This document shows, in pieces, positions 3,376-5,364 of a DNA stretch of 5,364 nt (the first letter of the stretch is position 1; each line of letters opens with the position of its first letter). The translations under genes were made by a program, and so were the position numbers. The notes beneath the pieces were generated by a model. That model was not told the origin of the DNA. It saw only the letters and a program-made list of their open reading frames with translations, and searched no databases. Source of the stretch: Bacteroidales bacterium (GTDB lineage Bacteria; Bacteroidota; Bacteroidia; Bacteroidales; UBA12481); assembly GCA_028707745.1 (NCBI GenBank), contig JAQWAJ010000157.1, forward strand, positions 1 through 5,364. Reading direction: 5' to 3'.

Positions 3376-5364
3376 ATGAAAATCCATGTTCCTTTTTTAA
3401 CCGCATTTTTGCTCATTTCGGCTTCGGCTTTCAGTATCGATTCCATGGATACGCGCCTGCTGAAACAGCCTGCCGTGAGCGCCACGCACATCGCCTTTAT
3501 CTATGCCGATGATTTGTGGGTCGCCGGAACCGATGGCAGTGAACCACGCAGAATGACTGTGGATGAAGGAATTGAATCGAATCCGGTTTTTTCACCGGAT
3601 GGTAAACTGATCGCCTTCAGCGCCCAGTATGACGGGAATACCGATGTTTTCACCATCCCCGTTGAAGGGGGCGTTCCAACCCGGTTAACCTGGCACCCCG
3701 ACGCTGATCTGGTCAGGGGATTCACGCCGGATGGTAAAAATGTGGTGTTTGCCTCTCAGCGACAGGTATTTACCAGACGCTATTTCCAACTGTTCACGGT
3801 TCCTGTCACCGGGGGCTACCCCACTCAGATTCAAATTCCAAATGCCTGGACCGGCACTTTTTCACCTGACGGGAAAAAGATGGCCTACTCCCCGATATCA
3901 CCCGTAAACGGACAATGGAAGCACTACCGTGGCGGTACGATTTCCACCATCTGGATTTTCGCCTTTGATGATCAATCGGTCGTTAAAATTCCGCAGCCCA
4001 AAGAAGGATGCAACGACTCAGATCCGATGTGGATCGGTAACACCATTTATTTCAGGAGCGACCGGAATGGGGAGTACAACCTGTTTTCCTGCGATCCGAG
4101 CGGCAATAACATCAAGCAACTGACTCAATTCACAGATTTTCCGGTCATTAACATCGGTTCCGGTAATGGGAACATCATTTTGGAACAATCCGGATATCTC
4201 CATTTGTTCAATGTGAAATCAGGGAATCCCGAAAAACTGACCATCGGAATAGCGGCCGATTTGCTGGAGCTTCGTCCGCGGTATGTCAAGGGAAACAGTT
4301 ACATCCGGAGCGCCGGGATCTCTCCGACCGGAGTTCGTGCCGTATTCGATTTCAGGGGTGACATTATCACGGTTCCGGCAGAAGACGGTGATCCGCGAAA
4401 TATCACCCTCAGCCAGGGAGTTCATGAGAAATTCCCGTCCTGGTCGCCCGATGGAAAAACCATTGCCTGCTTTTCGGATGCTTCGGGTGAGTATGAGCTG
4501 AACATCCTGCCACAGGATGGCAAGGGCACGGTCAGGGCCATCAAACTCAGTGGCTCCGGTTTTTATGCCAATCCTCACTGGTCGCCTGATGGTAAAAAGA
4601 TCTCTTATGTCGATAATGGCCGTTCGTTGTACGTGATGAATGTAGACTCAGGGGTATCAAAAAAGATCGATACTGACGAGGTATACTCTCCGGGCGACTA
4701 CCGGGAATCATTCGGAAGCTGGAGCGCTGATTCAAAGTGGCTGGCCTACGACAAGCAGATGGAAACCAGTTTCCGGAGGGTTTATCTGTACTCCGTCGAT
4801 CAGGATAAATCTATCGCGGTGACTGATGGGTTGAGCGATGCCAGCGAACCCAAAATCGACCCCAGCGGGAAATATCTGTACTTTCTGGTCTCCACCGATG
4901 CCGGTCCGGCCCTGAACTGGTTCGATCAGTCGAACAACGATGTCCGCGTAACCAGTTCGATTTATCTGGTCACCCTTCAGAAAAGCACGGTTTCTCCGTT
5001 GGCCCGAAAAAGCGATGAGGAGAGCGTAACTGCTGAGAAAAAAGAAGAAACGCCATCTGGAAAAGACAAAAAAGACAAAAAAGATAAAAAGGAGGCAGTG
5101 CCTGAAAAAGCCGCTGCCACACTGGTCATTGACTGGGATGGGATCGACACCCGGATCATCGATCTGCCCATCCAGGCCGGGAGCTACTCGCAGCTCAGCG
5201 TACCCAAAGAGGGTGAGATTTATTATGTTGCCTTCGACCCGTCGGCTGGGAAAGGATCTTTGCACAAGTATGACCTCAGCAAACGTAAGGATTCGGAGAT
5301 CATGGATCTCGACGGCTATCTCTTTTCGGGCGACCGTAAAAAGATGCGCTACAATAAGGCCGGC
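3376..5364 (+). CDS. Secreted tricorn-like S41 family peptidase, N-terminal beta-propeller part (3' end outside window)
   Basis: An open frame from ATG 3376 runs to the window end (663 codons, no stop). Residues 1-18 form a signal peptide: MK, hydrophobic FLTAFLLISASA, and cleavage likely after A16-S17-A18, so the product is exported. The rest is built of WD40/PD40 (TolB-like) propeller blades with repeated SPDGK-type turns: FSPDGKLIAFS (72-82), FTPDGKNVVFAS (116-127), FSPDGKKMAYS (162-172), WSPDGKTIACFS (356-367), WSPDGKKISYVD (402-413), WSADSKWLAYDK (449-460) and DPSGKYLYFL (495-504). The segment NWFDQSNNDVRVTSSIYLVTL (514-534), followed by PLARKSDEE, closely resembles tricorn protease homologues annotated as S41 peptidases (about 1,080 aa). 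In those, the propellers lead into a PDZ domain and a serine peptidase core that degrade peptides in the periplasm. That core is not in the window, so peptidase activity is inferred; a TolB-like propeller protein without a protease is the alternative. A Lys/Asp linker occupies 554-578. Confidence 0.82.
   Translation, partial: MKIHVPFLTAFLLISASAFSIDSMDTRLLKQPAVSATHIAFIYADDLWVAGTDGSEPRRMTVDEGIESNPVFSPDGKLIAFSAQYDGNTDVFTIPVEGGVPTRLTWHPDADLVRGFTPDGKNVVFASQRQVFTRRYFQLFTVPVTGGYPTQIQIPNAWTGTFSPDGKKMAYSPISPVNGQWKHYRGGTISTIWIFAFDDQSVVKIPQPKEGCNDSDPMWIGNTIYFRSDRNGEYNLFSCDPSGNNIKQLTQFTDFPVINIGSGNGNIILEQSGYLHLFNVKSGNPEKLTIGIAADLLELRPRYVKGNSYIRSAGISPTGVRAVFDFRGDIITVPAEDGDPRNITLSQGVHEKFPSWSPDGKTIACFSDASGEYELNILPQDGKGTVRAIKLSGSGFYANPHWSPDGKKISYVDNGRSLYVMNVDSGVSKKIDTDEVYSPGDYRESFGSWSADSKWLAYDKQMETSFRRVYLYSVDQDKSIAVTDGLSDASEPKIDPSGKYLYFLVSTDAGPALNWFDQSNNDVRVTSSIYLVTLQKSTVSPLARKSDEESVTAEKKEETPSGKDKKDKKDKKEAVPEKAAATLVIDWDGIDTRIIDLPIQAGSYSQLSVPKEGEIYYVAFDPSAGKGSLHKYDLSKRKDSEIMDLDGYLFSGDRKKMRYNKAG
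5065..5091 (+). repeat. Three 9-bp tandem repeats encoding Asp-Lys-Lys
   Basis: Two identical copies of GACAAAAAA (5065-5073, 5074-5082) and one variant, GATAAAAAG (5083-5091), encode (DKK)3, residues 564-572. They sit in a low-complexity charged linker between propeller segments of the tricorn-like protein. The copy number could vary by slippage without shifting the frame. Confidence 0.8.

Noticed and set aside
4219..5265. Long open frames on the minus strand opposite the tricorn-like gene
   Set aside because: They are low-complexity or unrecognisable proteins, antisense to a continuous 663-codon frame with a signal peptide and clear propeller repeats.

Overview
The window looks like chromosomal DNA of a Bacteroidota bacterium, probably an anaerobic Bacteroidales-type lineage. 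This rests on three things. Both promoter-like elements found match the Bacteroidota -7 consensus TAnnTTTG. Most starts lack Shine-Dalgarno sequences. The gene types fit: GltA-type glutamate synthase, MarC, a HigA-M78 antitoxin and a secreted tricorn-like protein. This is inference from content; no rRNA or other marker gene is present.

Left part (1-1671, + strand): a tight three-gene run. It holds the C-terminal 252 residues of an NADPH-dependent glutamate synthase small subunit/NfnB-type flavoprotein, then an 86-residue thioredoxin-like [2Fe-2S] ferredoxin, then a six-helix MarC-family membrane protein. The gaps are 10 and 5 bases, so they are probably co-transcribed from a promoter left of the window.

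Middle part (1686-3118, - strand): a toxin-antitoxin pair, convergent with the marC-like gene. A RelE/HigB-like toxin is transcribed first. Next comes an antitoxin carrying a HigA-type helix-turn-helix fused to an ImmA/IrrE (M78) zinc metallopeptidase domain. The toxin stop touches the antitoxin start. Upstream of the toxin lie a perfect -7 element ending two bases before the GTG start and, 9 bases further upstream, a 9-bp inverted repeat that looks like the autoregulatory operator. The pair is visibly AT-richer than the genes on either side, which suggests an acquired module.

Right part (3119-5364): a 257-base divergent intergenic region leads into a + strand gene that runs off the window. 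Its 663 visible codons encode a signal peptide and repeated WD40/PD40 beta-propeller blades typical of tricorn-like S41 peptidases; the PDZ and protease core would lie beyond the window.

No tRNA, rRNA, CRISPR array, insertion sequence or convincing intrinsic terminator was seen. The most interesting element is the toxin/HTH-metallopeptidase module with its operator-promoter arrangement.
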